Of a stretch of 64,000 bases of DNA, positions 13,267 through 23,006 are shown in pieces. The position numbers and the translations under genes were made by a program. Origin of the DNA: Coffea arabica (taxonomy: Eukaryota > Streptophyta > Magnoliopsida > Gentianales > Rubiaceae); assembly GCF_036785885.1 (NCBI RefSeq), contig NC_092312.1, forward strand, positions 13,658,001 to 13,722,000. Direction: 5' to 3'. Positions within the stretch are counted from its first letter, which is position 1. The number at the start of each line of letters is the position of its first letter. The notes under the pieces were generated by a model. The model was not told the DNA's origin, searched no databases, and saw only the letters and a list, made by a program, of their open reading frames with translations.

Positions 13267-13647
13267 CTACTTTTCAAAAGACATAGTAGAAGTTGACACA
13301 GTATCTACCAAGGCAGACCATGCATCTGGAGGAGCCCTTCCCAAGTCTTCCAAACAGCTCAAGAGCTCTATAGATCTATCTGTCTTGGCAAGGATCAATG
13401 GGTCCTGAACTTGTGATATATCCTTCAAACAAGAGCTTGTTCCTGCCAATATTACACTAATGCCGACAAAATAATTAGCTAATTTTATCCATTGGTTAAA
13501 CCAATCCCAGAAATTAAAATTAAATGCCAATGGAAGATTGTCTACTGTTTCATTTTCTGCATCCATTGTCAAGTCATTGGCATCCAAACATATCAAAGCC
13601 ATTATCGACAATATGGGCAAATTTTCAGTGATAGCGTATTCAAACAT
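13267..13647 (-). CDS. Unrecognised 126-residue frame
   Basis: This open frame contains no low-complexity sequence and ends '...PPDAWSALVDTVSTSTMSFE' before its stop. It could be the last exon of a larger gene or a gene remnant. I do not recognise the family. A TGA lies two codons upstream of the first ATG, and I found no convincing upstream exon. No signal peptide or repeat is visible. It lies in transposon-rich DNA, so it could also be chance. Confidence 0.25.
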   Translation of the reverse strand: MFEYAITENLPILSIMALICLDANDLTMDAENETVDNLPLAFNFNFWDWFNQWIKLANYFVGISVILAGTSSCLKDISQVQDPLILAKTDRSIELLSCLEDLGRAPPDAWSALVDTVSTSTMSFEK

Positions 13648-13926
13648 GCTGCTTCATCAACTTATTAGCCAAAAATTCTGAGTACCAGAAAGAAATTATA
13701 GTATAATACTGCCATTTTTTATCTGGTCTAAAAGCTAACTTTATGGTTCGCTATGACAAAATCAATAACTAAGTTGTGTATGCAGGTGAATTACAGTATA
13801 CATGGATGCAGCAACAACAGATGCGCAAGAATATATGCTGATCAGAAACTTTCAAACAAATGACTTCCCTTATTTCTATTTCTATGGAAAACAGCAAATC
13901 ATGAGTTATTGACACTTTAATTTTAA

Positions 13927-14556
13927 CTGTTAATTATAGGGTTAAATGCACTAAATCCCCTTGAACTTTACCCTTAGTTGCATTTTGCCCCGAACTAATT
14001 AATAAGCACTTCTTCCACCTCTCCCCATTTGATATTTTAAAATAAAAGTGCCCTTACTATTTTATTTTATTTCTTTTTTGTTTATTCATCCCCTTGTTTT
14101 TTCTTTTAGTTAGATTGCTAGTAATGTGCATTTTTTTTTATTATAACAGGAATATATCATTTTTTTTACGCTATACAATTTGTCTTGAATTTTTTAATAG
14201 TGTAAATAAACAAAAAAAGAATGAAATTATAAGTAAAAGATAATTATAATATTATAATAAGCATATACATTATTAATATTAATAGGAAAGTAAGACAAGA
14301 CACTAACATAAGAGAAATAAAAAATAGTAAAATATAAAAATATAAAAAAAAAAGACAATAGTGAAAAGAAAAAAAAAGGGAATGAATAAACAAAAAAGAA
14401 ATAAAATAAAATAGTAAGGGCACTTGTATTTTAAAATATCAAATGGGGAGAGGTGGAAGAAGTGCTTATTAATTAGTTCGGGGGCAAAATGTAACTAAGG
14501 GTAAAGTGCAAGGGGATTTAGTGCATTTAACCCTATAATTAACCGTTAAAATTAAG
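13927..14556. mobile_element. Foldback/MULE-like MITE, long arms
   Basis: The left arm (about 13927-14095) includes 'gggttaaatgcactaaatcc', 'acttcttccacctctcccca' and 'agtgcccttactattttatt'. The right arm (about 14380-14556) has the same words in reverse complement and in mirrored order, at roughly 95% identity by eye. The arms are about 170 bp and the AT-rich interior about 280 bp. No protein is encoded. The target duplication is not resolvable because the outermost bases are themselves palindromic AT sequence. A decayed relative of one arm lies near 38308-38455. Confidence 0.7.
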
Positions 14557-15643
14557 GATTAATCACATTTTATCCCCTTAAAGAATACTCAATTTCTCAG
14601 TTTACCTCCTAACCTTAAATTTTGCTCACTTAACCCCCTTTAGGACAAAATTGTCCTTGCATTATTTTGACTTTTCATTTACCTTGTTTTTTTTTTCTTT
14701 TATTTCTTTTTAACTTTTTTCTTTATTTAATTCTTCCTCTTTCCCACAAAAATTTTCACCTTAATGATTGAAATTAAAAAAAAGAAATTGCAGAGATCTA
14801 TCTTCTCCTTAAATGATTAAAAAAATATTCAAATCACTTTCCTAAAATAAATTTTTTTAGCCTTTCAATTCTTTTAATTTTGAATTTTCCTCTTTCCTTT
14901 CTAGTTTCTCATTTTATTCTCAAGAAAATATCATAAGATGAAATTGTTTTCCTTTCTTTTATTTCTTTTTCTCTATCTTCTCTCTTTCATCCTTCCCAAT
15001 AGAAATTCCATTTAAACGAAAATTTTTATTTTGAGTTTTTAATTGTATATTTTTGGGTGAATGTTTAAAAGGCATCAAAAACTAATTTTAATTTTCTGTA
15101 TGATGCCACGTGTCACAAATTTCAATTGATGATTATTAATTAGGTCACAATTTCATCTCAAACTATTTAAAAAGATATTAGCATACTAGAAATTTAATTT
15201 ACTTTATATTTAGTAGTATATCCCAAAAAAAATAAAGTAACTAATTTTTTATTTATTTTTTATGAATTGTTAATTAGTCAATATGTTATTACAATCTAAA
15301 TTTGTTACTATTGTTATTAAAAATTATTTTATTCTAAACACAAAGTATATTGGTTTAAGTAATATATGAAATAATTATGTGCGTAGATAATATATACTTT
15401 GTTATAGTATAGATTCGAAAATTTTAAAAAATACAAAGAAAATGGACAAGTAGATAAAAGTTGGAAAAGGAGAAAAAAATGAAATAATAATTAAAAAAAA
15501 CTTATAATTATATCCTTTGAGAATTATCTTCTAAAGGTTTACACAATTAACCAAAATTTTTTCTCTAAATAAAAATTAGGCATTTGCTCCACCTAAAAAT
15601 TTGTGGATAAACCCCTAAATCGAAGCTGTAGTACTGTAGAATA

Positions 15644-15652
15644 AAAAATTTA
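15644..15652. repeat. Pack-MULE target duplication, left
   Basis: AAAAATTTA directly precedes the left inverted repeat. It is identical to the bases at 17326-17334 directly after the right inverted repeat. Confidence 0.88.
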
Positions 15653-15877
15653 GGGCAAATTATCCAATTGGCCCTTGAACTCTTTGTCTAGATAAAAATA
15701 AGCCCCTCATCTATTTTTTGCTGACTTTAAGCCCTCAAACTTGTAAAATTGAACACCTGTGACTCTTTTAGCCAGTTTCTCCGGTTTTACAACCGGAAGG
15801 CCAATTCACACGAATGACAGTGTGCTTTAAAGAAGGGCATTTTTGTCCACATATTCTAAGCAAAAAGTAAACAACTC
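15653..15877 (+). repeat. Pack-MULE terminal inverted repeat, left
   Basis: The 225-bp arm begins GGGCAAATTATCC. Its reverse complement matches 17101-17325 with about a dozen substitutions and no obvious indels. Confidence 0.88.
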
Positions 15878-15879
15878 CA

Positions 15880-16161
15880 TCGTCTTCGTTTTCCCTAACC
15901 CAACCAAACGGGCATAGATTTCCAGAGTTCTTAAGCTTCTGCAAATCGGGGATAACTGAGTCCAACTCAGTGCATTCGATTGAATTCAGTAGTAAGTCTG
16001 AGAGACAGGAATCGGATTCCGTAGAAAAGTCCAACTCATTCGTGGAGACGAAGGAATACGTGGCTCTCGAGATTTTAACGGGAAAGGTCGCAATTTCACG
16101 GTGGATTGTTGGTGCTTGGGCTTCATGTTGCATGAGATGCTCTACGGGATGATGCCGTTTA
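15880..16161 (+). pseudogene. Captured AGC protein kinase fragment
   Basis: Plus-strand translation shows plant AGC-kinase activation-loop text: 'SNSFVETKEYVALEI' (normally SNSFVGTEEYVAPEI) near 16041-16075. After a one-base frame slip near 16086 it continues as 'GRNFTVDCWCLGFMLHEMLY' and 'GMMPFK' (normally VDWWCLG...EMLYGTTPFKG). The Gly and Pro of the T-loop and one Trp are changed and the frame is broken, so no working kinase can be made. It covers only the T-loop to subdomain X region. It abuts the SEC15 piece, which is in the opposite orientation. Confidence 0.75.
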
Positions 16162-16162
16162 A

Positions 16163-17062
16163 GTGGTCATTGAAGATACCTGAAAATCCGAAGTTAATTG
16201 AAGCTTTCGGTTTTCAAAATAATACTGCCTGAAACGATCCTCCAGCCTAAGAGTCTGGTGAATATGATGGGCTTGGTACAAGGGCATCAAATCAAATCCC
16301 AAAGCCCCTGCCCCGCCGTTAGCATAGCCTTCCCTGTTATTCTCGCTGAATCCATCTAGCCCTTCATCATCTTCTTCCTCAAGCGCGTAAACGCAGTCTC
16401 GAAGACTGAGACGACTCTGCTCCTCGGCTTGCCTCTGCTTGATCTTGAGCTCCTCCTCTCTTTGCCTAGCAGCTGAGGCTTGCCCAATCTCGAGTTGACC
16501 TAGATTCCGACTCACTATTCGACTCTCCACCAGCCAGTCCCCAAACTCCTTGCTTACCTTCCTCTTTATATGAGCTCGAATCTCGAGGATCTACTTCTCC
16601 AGCATGCGCCGAAGAGTAGACGACGGCATCTTTTTTAGAAACTCACGCTCAATCGAGTCCATGCACTTGAGGGCCATGTAGAAGTTGTTGTTGGAGAGAT
16701 GAAAATTGGCTCGGGGGCAGAGTTCAACTAATTGAGCACAGGTCCAAAAAGATTCAATGGCAAGTGATGTTCTTGCATTTGTTGCGGGCCTCGACGAAGG
16801 AATCCAGTGAGATGAGCAAGGGGAGGGCGATGGACTGAAGCTAGGAGTTGGAAATGAAGAAAGAGGATTTGAGAGAATCGACATCGGAGAGGAGAGAGCG
16901 GAAGTCGTCGACTGCCATGATGAAGTCTTGGTAGTGGGCCCTACAGACGTCCTCAATTTCAGACTCTTTGGATCGGGAGAAGTGTTGGAGGTGGTGAAGA
17001 AGGGTCTCGAGTTCACCGGAGGTGAAGGCCTTGCAGATGAAGGGGCTTAAGTCCTCACCATT
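16163..17062 (-). pseudogene. Captured SEC15 (exocyst) fragment
   Basis: On the minus strand the sequence opens with 'NGEDLSPFICKAF', 'SEIEDVCRAHYQDFIMAVDD' and 'LLSDVDSLKSSL'. It continues in other frames with 'NNFYMALKCMDSIEREFLKK', 'SRNLGQLEIGQASAARQREE', 'RQAEEQSRLSLRDCVYALEE' and 'FDLMPLYQAHHIHQTL', ending near 'QLTSDFQVSSM'. These are N-terminal to mid-region segments of plant SEC15, an exocyst subunit that tethers secretory vesicles at the plasma membrane. At least two frame changes and in-frame stops break it; open pieces are at 16591-17016 and 16159-16530. It has no introns across about 300 residues. Plant SEC15 genes, as I recall, have few or none here, so this does not prove an RNA intermediate. 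Confidence 0.85.
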
Positions 17063-17100
17063 ACAGATTGCAGATTAGGTCAGGGAAAAGGAAGAAAATA

Positions 17101-17325
17101 GAGTTGTTCACTCTTTGCTTAGAAAATGCGGACAAAAATGCCCTTTTTTAAAGTACACTGTCATTTGTGTGAATTGGCCTTCCGGTTGCAAAATCGGAGA
17201 AACTGGCTAAAAGGGTTACAGGTGTTCAATTTTACAAGTTTGAAGGCTTAAAGTTAGCAAAAAATAGATGAGGGGCTTATTTTTATCTAGACAAAGAGTT
17301 CAAGGGCCAATTGGATAATTTGCCC
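17101..17325 (-). repeat. Pack-MULE terminal inverted repeat, right
   Basis: The 225-bp arm ends GGATAATTTGCCC. It probably contributes DNA to the distal PEX7 promoter, because it ends 137 bp before that start codon. Confidence 0.88.
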
Positions 17326-17334
17326 AAAAATTTA
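17326..17334. repeat. Pack-MULE target duplication, right
   Basis: AAAAATTTA directly follows the right inverted repeat and matches 15644-15652 exactly. Confidence 0.88.
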
Positions 17335-17461
17335 CAGATAAACCCCCTAAACCAAATTTGTATACATTCCGAAGAAAAAATCGACTTTTTATTTTTTAAG
17401 ACTACTGTTACAGAATTCTCAACCGAACCACCACCTTCCGCCTCCTTCGGCCACCACCACC

Positions 17462-20400
17462 ATGCCAGTCTTCAAGGTCCCATTTAACGGCTACTCCGTG
17501 AAATTCAGCCCATTTTACGAATCCCAACTTGCTGTCGCCACCGCCCAGAACTTCGGCATCCTCGGAAACGGCCGTCTCCACGTCCTCCAACTCTCCCCAA
17601 GTCCAGCAAACCCCGGTCAACCCATCATTGAGCTATCCTCCTTCGACACTGCCGACGGGGTCTACGATTGCTGCTGGTCAGAGTCCCACGATTCCCTCAT
17701 CGTCGCCGCCGTAGCTGACGGTTCCGTCAAGCTATACGACCTCTCCTTGCCCCCAACTGCCAATCCTATTAGGTCCCTTCAAGAACACACCAGAGAAGTC
17801 CACTCGGTGGATTACAATGTTGTGAGGAAAGATTCTTTTCTGTCGAGTTCTTGGGATGACACGGTTAAGCTTTGGACGGTTGATCGGCCGTCCAGTGTTA
17901 GGACTTTCAAGGAACATGCTTATTGTGTTTATTCTACTGCTTGGAATCCTAGACATGCTGATGTTTTTGCTTCGGCTTCAGGGGATTGTACTGCTCGCAT
18001 TTGGGATGTCAGGGAACCAGGTTAGAGTTTGAATTTACTTCGACGTTATAATTTTACTCACGATTATGGAATAAAATTTGCTTGACTTTTCTTCGTTCAA
18101 ATTGAATCGAATGTTTTGTTTATAGCATTTGGGATGTTCGAAACCAGGTCAAATAGGAAGCTTGAGCGTGGTCTTAATGCTTGTAACTTGTAAGGACTTC
18201 AGTTTGAGCGTAGTCTTGACTTTGTGCAAGTGCATTATATATTGAATGTTTCAACTTAAGGCATTTGTGATGTTTGGAAGCTGGTTAGAGCCAGAATTTT
18301 GAGCCGTTTTTTGGTCTTTTTATCCTTATATGGAATTGATATGTTCTTTTGCTGTAAAGTTGAGAAATGAGTGGTGACTTGTTTTGAGTAGATTGCATGT
18401 TTTCGTTTAAAACCTTTGGTGCCTGGGAACCTGATTATTAGAAGAATTTTGTAACACATTTGATCGTATTTTGATGGATGCAAGGACTGTATGTTGTTTT
18501 TATGCTGTTGTTTTGCTCTGAAGTTGAGAATATGATGCTGTATTTTGACTTTTTCGATTACATTATGTTTTGTTTGAAGAATTTGGGAAGTTTGGGAATC
18601 ATGTTAGACTTGGAATTTATAGCCTTTTTGTGGTACTTCTATTCTGGTAAGAATTTGATGTTATTGTGCCATGAAGCGTTAAATGTTGGAGTTGATTGTT
18701 TTGTTCGAATTTACTTTCACTCATGAAGTTTCTGGCTGAAACGTTTCATTGTGCGTAATGCAAGAAATAATTGGCACAAATAGTAGGTTATGGAATAAAA
18801 ATTTTGATTGTTTGACGGAGGTAAAAAAATTGGCATGGATTTGTCCTGTGAGTTAAGGGTGATTTCAGTTTGTATTAGTTTTCAAAGTCATGAGTTGAGA
18901 GCAGTGATTGGTTGGTCTATGCTAAATGCAGAATGCTGCTAAAGTGTTAAAGGTTTTATTGAACAAATAGACTGGGTAAGATTAGGTGTCTTACCACATA
19001 TAGGAAGGCAGAAATTATTCTAATGTTGGAAGTGAGGTTTGAGTTTTGGGGAAATTGTTCTAGTAAAAGCATAATGAGACTAAGGTAATTGTGCATGAAT
19101 GAGAGTTTGGATTGATTAAAAGCTTTGCTCGGGGAAAAAAAGAAGTTACAAACTTAAAAATGACTTTGGATTATACCATGTCAGTATCTTTTGTTTTCCT
19201 TTTCTCATTTTAGCATCTGTAAGTTTCACTTCTGCTACATAAGGTCAAATTATGGTGTTGAAGAAACAATAACTCAAAAAGGAAGGTAACAATACTTGTG
19301 GCTGATAATGAAAATTGAATGTAGATGCCGTGCAAGGATTATGAACTAAAACTTGTTATAAGGGAAGAAGTCTTAAGCAACCCAAAACTTGATGAAGGAG
19401 CACATTTTAGGCATGTGTTGGACATGTATGCTTCCCTAAGACAATTGAATGCTGATAATTTACTTGTTCCCTAAATTGTGAAGGTCACAGTTGTAGTGTG
19501 CAATTGTTCATATTTCATTCTGTTGACTCTCACAACCAGGTTATCATAATAAAATACTGCTTTAAAGTTAGGGAAGGACTTTAGCTGAATAAGGGGTGTA
19601 AATACCGTAGAATAAGAGGGGGAAGAGAGTTATTTCGTGTTGAGCCTCCAGTTGGCTTCCAAGATCAACAGATCAGAATGTGATCGGCAATAATGAATCT
19701 TCCAATACTCCCGCATTTGGAGAGGAGGAGTTTTTTTTTTTTTTTTTTAAAACATGATTTTCAATTGTGGTCTTACTATCAATAGACTGGATCATAACAA
19801 TGAGACATGGAAGATAATCAAGATAATGGAGATCTAGGCGTTATTTTTTCATACTAAATCACAGAGGCTCCAGCAGCATGTGAAATAAAGCACTCAAACA
19901 ATTTTTAATATGTTCTGTCTTTCACAATACTCACATTGCTTGGATTGCCTTTTTTTTTTCTTTTCGAAATTGTGAAAAATGCCTCAAATGGAAATGCCAT
20001 CCAGCCTCACTATTAAGCTATTCAGCATATAGGAGATATAGAAATTACGGAAATCTGAATTCTATTATTTCTACATTGCTTGAAAGTCACTATTATGGGT
20101 AAGGTACGTCACTGCTCACTCATCCAATTAGGCTCCCCTTTCTTTCAGAATTAAATGCTTGTGAATTCCTAAAAGGTTTGGAGGGCAAAATATTAAATTT
20201 CTTCATTGAATATTGCATTGAGGAAGAGTGCAGAAATCTAAGTAATCCAAGAATCATGCTATTTGTTAGCTGCTTACCGAGCAAGCCTTTGCTTAAACCA
20301 TATGTGACCTAACATTCTGCAGTCAAAGTCACCAGTATCTGAATTTCTGAATCTTGATTTTTGCAGCATCGACCATGATTTTACCCGCACATGAGTTTGA

Positions 20401-20773
20401 AATTCTTTCTTGTGACTGGAATAAGTATGACGATTGTGTCATTGCTACTGCATCAGTTGATAAGTCAATTAAAGTTTGGGATGTGAGGAGCTTTAGGGTT
20501 CCTGTGGCAGTTCTAAATGGACATGGCTATGCAGTAAGGAAAGTGAAGTTCTCACCGCATAGAGGAAGTGTGATTGCTTCTTGTTCATATGATATGACTG
20601 TATGTTTGTGGGATTACATGGTCGAGGATGCACTTATAGGGAGGTACGATCATCATACTGAGTTCACAGTTGGGGTAGACATGAGCGTACATGTGGAAGG
20701 GCTTTTAGCAAGCACTGGATGGGATGAGCTTGTTTATGTTTGGCAACATGGGATGGACCCTAGAGCGCCTTGA
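17462..20773 (+). CDS. PEX7, peroxisomal PTS2 receptor
   Basis: PEX7 is a WD40 receptor that binds PTS2 signals in the cytosol and, with PEX5, delivers cargo such as thiolase to peroxisomes. Exon 1 is 17462-18020 (donor GTTAGA) and exon 2 is 20367-20773 (acceptor TTTTTGCAG). The join is in phase 1 and yields 321 residues, close to the roughly 317 of Arabidopsis PEX7. The N terminus 'MPVFKVPFNGYSVKFSPFYE' is typical. WD units end in 'GSVKLYDL', 'DTVKLWTV', 'CTARIWDV', 'KSIKVWDV', 'MTVCLWDY' and 'ELVYVWQH'. The first ATG is used, just after a CACCACCAC-rich leader. An AATAAA lies at 20906-20911. The gene looks intact. The Pack-MULE ends 137 bp upstream, so the core promoter is short or shared with its right arm. 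Confidence 0.95.
18021..20366 (+). other. PEX7 intron
   Basis: This single 2,346-bp intron has GT at its start and a pyrimidine-rich 'gatttttgcag' end. It holds no recognisable gene. A poly-T run lies near 19732-19748. Confidence 0.85.
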
Positions 20774-23006
20774 AAAAGGGAAGTTTCTTTTCTTTATTTT
20801 TTTTAATTTTTATTTTGTTCTTACATGAGACAACTTGCATTTGCTGAAAAATGAGAAAATTGTACAACTTTCCATTGGGATCTTTTGTTGTACATGTTGT
20901 GAAGTAATAAAATTTTTCTTTGTTGACTGTATGATTAGGAATGCAATGTATCACATGATACTGACACTTCTGATGTCTGTTTAAGAATTGGATATCTATT
21001 GTCTTCTTTCACTAGTGGTTCAGAGCAGTTGAGAAACATACAAAATGTGAAGAATTCTTTTTTTTTTTTTTTATTTCCTTTTGTTTGAGCATACACTCTT
21101 CTTTCCCCTTTCAATAATGAGAAACAAAAGTATTTATGCGTGCAACTCCATCTGCCAATCAACTGTATACTTTGAGTTACCCGTGTTGTGAGCATTGGAT
21201 ATCAGGCCTTTACTTTGTGCTTCTGTAGATTGGCCTTCTGACGCATATTATGGAGTCATGGAAGTTTACTGGTTTTACAATGCTCAAATTAAATCATTTG
21301 GTGGACATTTTGTTTGGCTGGTTTCAATAGCACAATCATGGATTCCAATTGGGGCATTTTATGATTGGTGGAAAATTGGGCATGCTGCTGTGTGGTTCAA
21401 TGTGGTCTTTTAGATGACTAGGGTGTAAAAGTTTGACAGGTGAGATTATCATCAAGGCTTTAGTATCTTGTGGAAAAGATGAAAATGGGATACTCTGCAA
21501 AATTTCCTCTTTCCCCCTTTGTTGATAAGTGTAATATCCTCGATACATAAAGCAAACAAGTGCTCTCTTTAGTTCTCTTTTCTGATTTTCTTGATGTTTT
21601 TTAGCTTCAGTATTTTTGGTCGTTTGAGCAGAGATATGGATGTTTTGACATCTTTTCTTGCTATCTTAGTTGCTCACAGGATTTACTGTGGGGATGGCGT
21701 AGTAGATGATGTATGCTTAGTTATTCTTTGCTAATGACTTTTGGAATACAAACATAAAAACTCCTAAAAACTCTGGAGAGTGCGGATGTATGGTAATAGG
21801 TAACGTATGTATGGATGTCTGGATCTAGAGTCTGAATGGTGGTCAATAGTTTGCAGAAGGTAATGCCTATTGTAAAGTGATAAACTTTAAATCATAACAA
21901 ATTAATTTTGAAAATGGTCTGACGTTTCTTTTTGACGTTTAAATCTTGAAGCATCTCCTTTTTGTTAATTATTTCTTCCGGACATTAGGGTAAAAACAAG
22001 AGATCCATTCAGTATTCAAACAAAACTCCAGTTACACCGCAATGCATAATGAAATATCGGGTGGTAGCAGCAATCATATCATAGTGCGTAACTATGTCGA
22101 TTTTCTCACGAGTCACGGCTTTGGGAGTTTCATATAGCTTCCTACAATCATCTTTTGGTAGGGATGACTTTCCCAAGTGCCTACCAAAAATTTGAGCTAA
22201 ATTATTTCCTTGACAATAACATCCTGGAAAACCAAAACTGGACTAGCTGAAACCTCAATAACAAAAGTATACAGAGAAAAGGTCCATATAGGGAGAGTTG
22301 AACACAACTTATTAACATGTACAGCACATAAGCATAAGAGAAAATGAGTTCAAAAAGCATAAATAAGTATCAGATCTAATTTCTGCTATGACAGTTGTCT
22401 ATTTTGGCCTCTGCAAAACTTTCCACAGAATCTAGTTTGATTGCTGGAGCTGTTGACACCTTCAAAACTGAGTAGGACCGAAGGTCTGAAATAACCTGAG
22501 ACATTTTAAACACAAATTGGGACATATAATATTGAAAAGGAAGTTGATATGCACACTAGCTCAGACTTGCTGTTTTTGACAACTGAGTTGCATGGCAACT
22601 CTGGCGGTCAATGATGTGCCTGGAGTATAAGCTCTAACTGTGGCTTCTGCAACAGAACTCAGTATGTGGGAAAAGTTTTGATAAAAATGACAGTCTGAAT
22701 CTTTGTCAGGTTAGCTTTAGATACCCAACCGTGCCAATTTGCGCTCTAGCATTGGTTATTACTAGAGCAATTTTGTGATAATTCTAAACTCAAACATAAA
22801 AAATGGTGGATATATCTTCTAGTTTTCTCAAATTTGTGGTAACTGATCGAAGGCATAAATGTGATTTCCTTAGAATTAAGAGAAGCCATAAGCAGGCAAC
22901 TAAACAGAAATCAATAGCACTTAAGTCAATACCTGATTCACAGTATCGCAAATGCACATCCTGCCATTTCATTGAGATTTCCAAAAAAGAAATGGAAACG
23001 TAACAA
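20774..23006. other. Intergenic between converging genes
   Basis: The stretch holds the PEX7 3' UTR with its polyadenylation signal, then AT-rich DNA leading into the 3' end of the Raf-like kinase on the other strand. Open frames at 20935-21548 show no recognised motif. Confidence 0.55.

Larger units (their letters stand above)
13648..15652. other. AT-rich transposon-derived stretch
   Basis: There is no gene here. The stretch contains the foldback at 13927-14556 and about 1.1 kb of very AT-rich DNA with frequent 'atccccttaa' and 'ttacctccta'-like words typical of decayed non-autonomous DNA transposons. It abuts the Pack-MULE. Confidence 0.5.
15653..17325. mobile_element. Pack-MULE with two captured gene fragments
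   Basis: This is a complete non-autonomous Mutator-like element of 1,673 bp. The terminal inverted repeats span 15653-15877 and 17101-17325 (225 bp each, about 94-95% identical by eye), both starting GGGCAAATTATCCAATTGGC on their own strand. It is flanked by a perfect 9-bp direct repeat, AAAAATTTA, at 15644-15652 and 17326-17334; 9 bp is the typical MULE target duplication. The interior has no transposase. It holds a piece of an AGC kinase gene (plus strand) and of SEC15 (minus strand), abutting near 16162. The high arm identity and perfect target duplication suggest a fairly recent insertion. It ends 137 bp before the PEX7 start codon. Confidence 0.9.
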
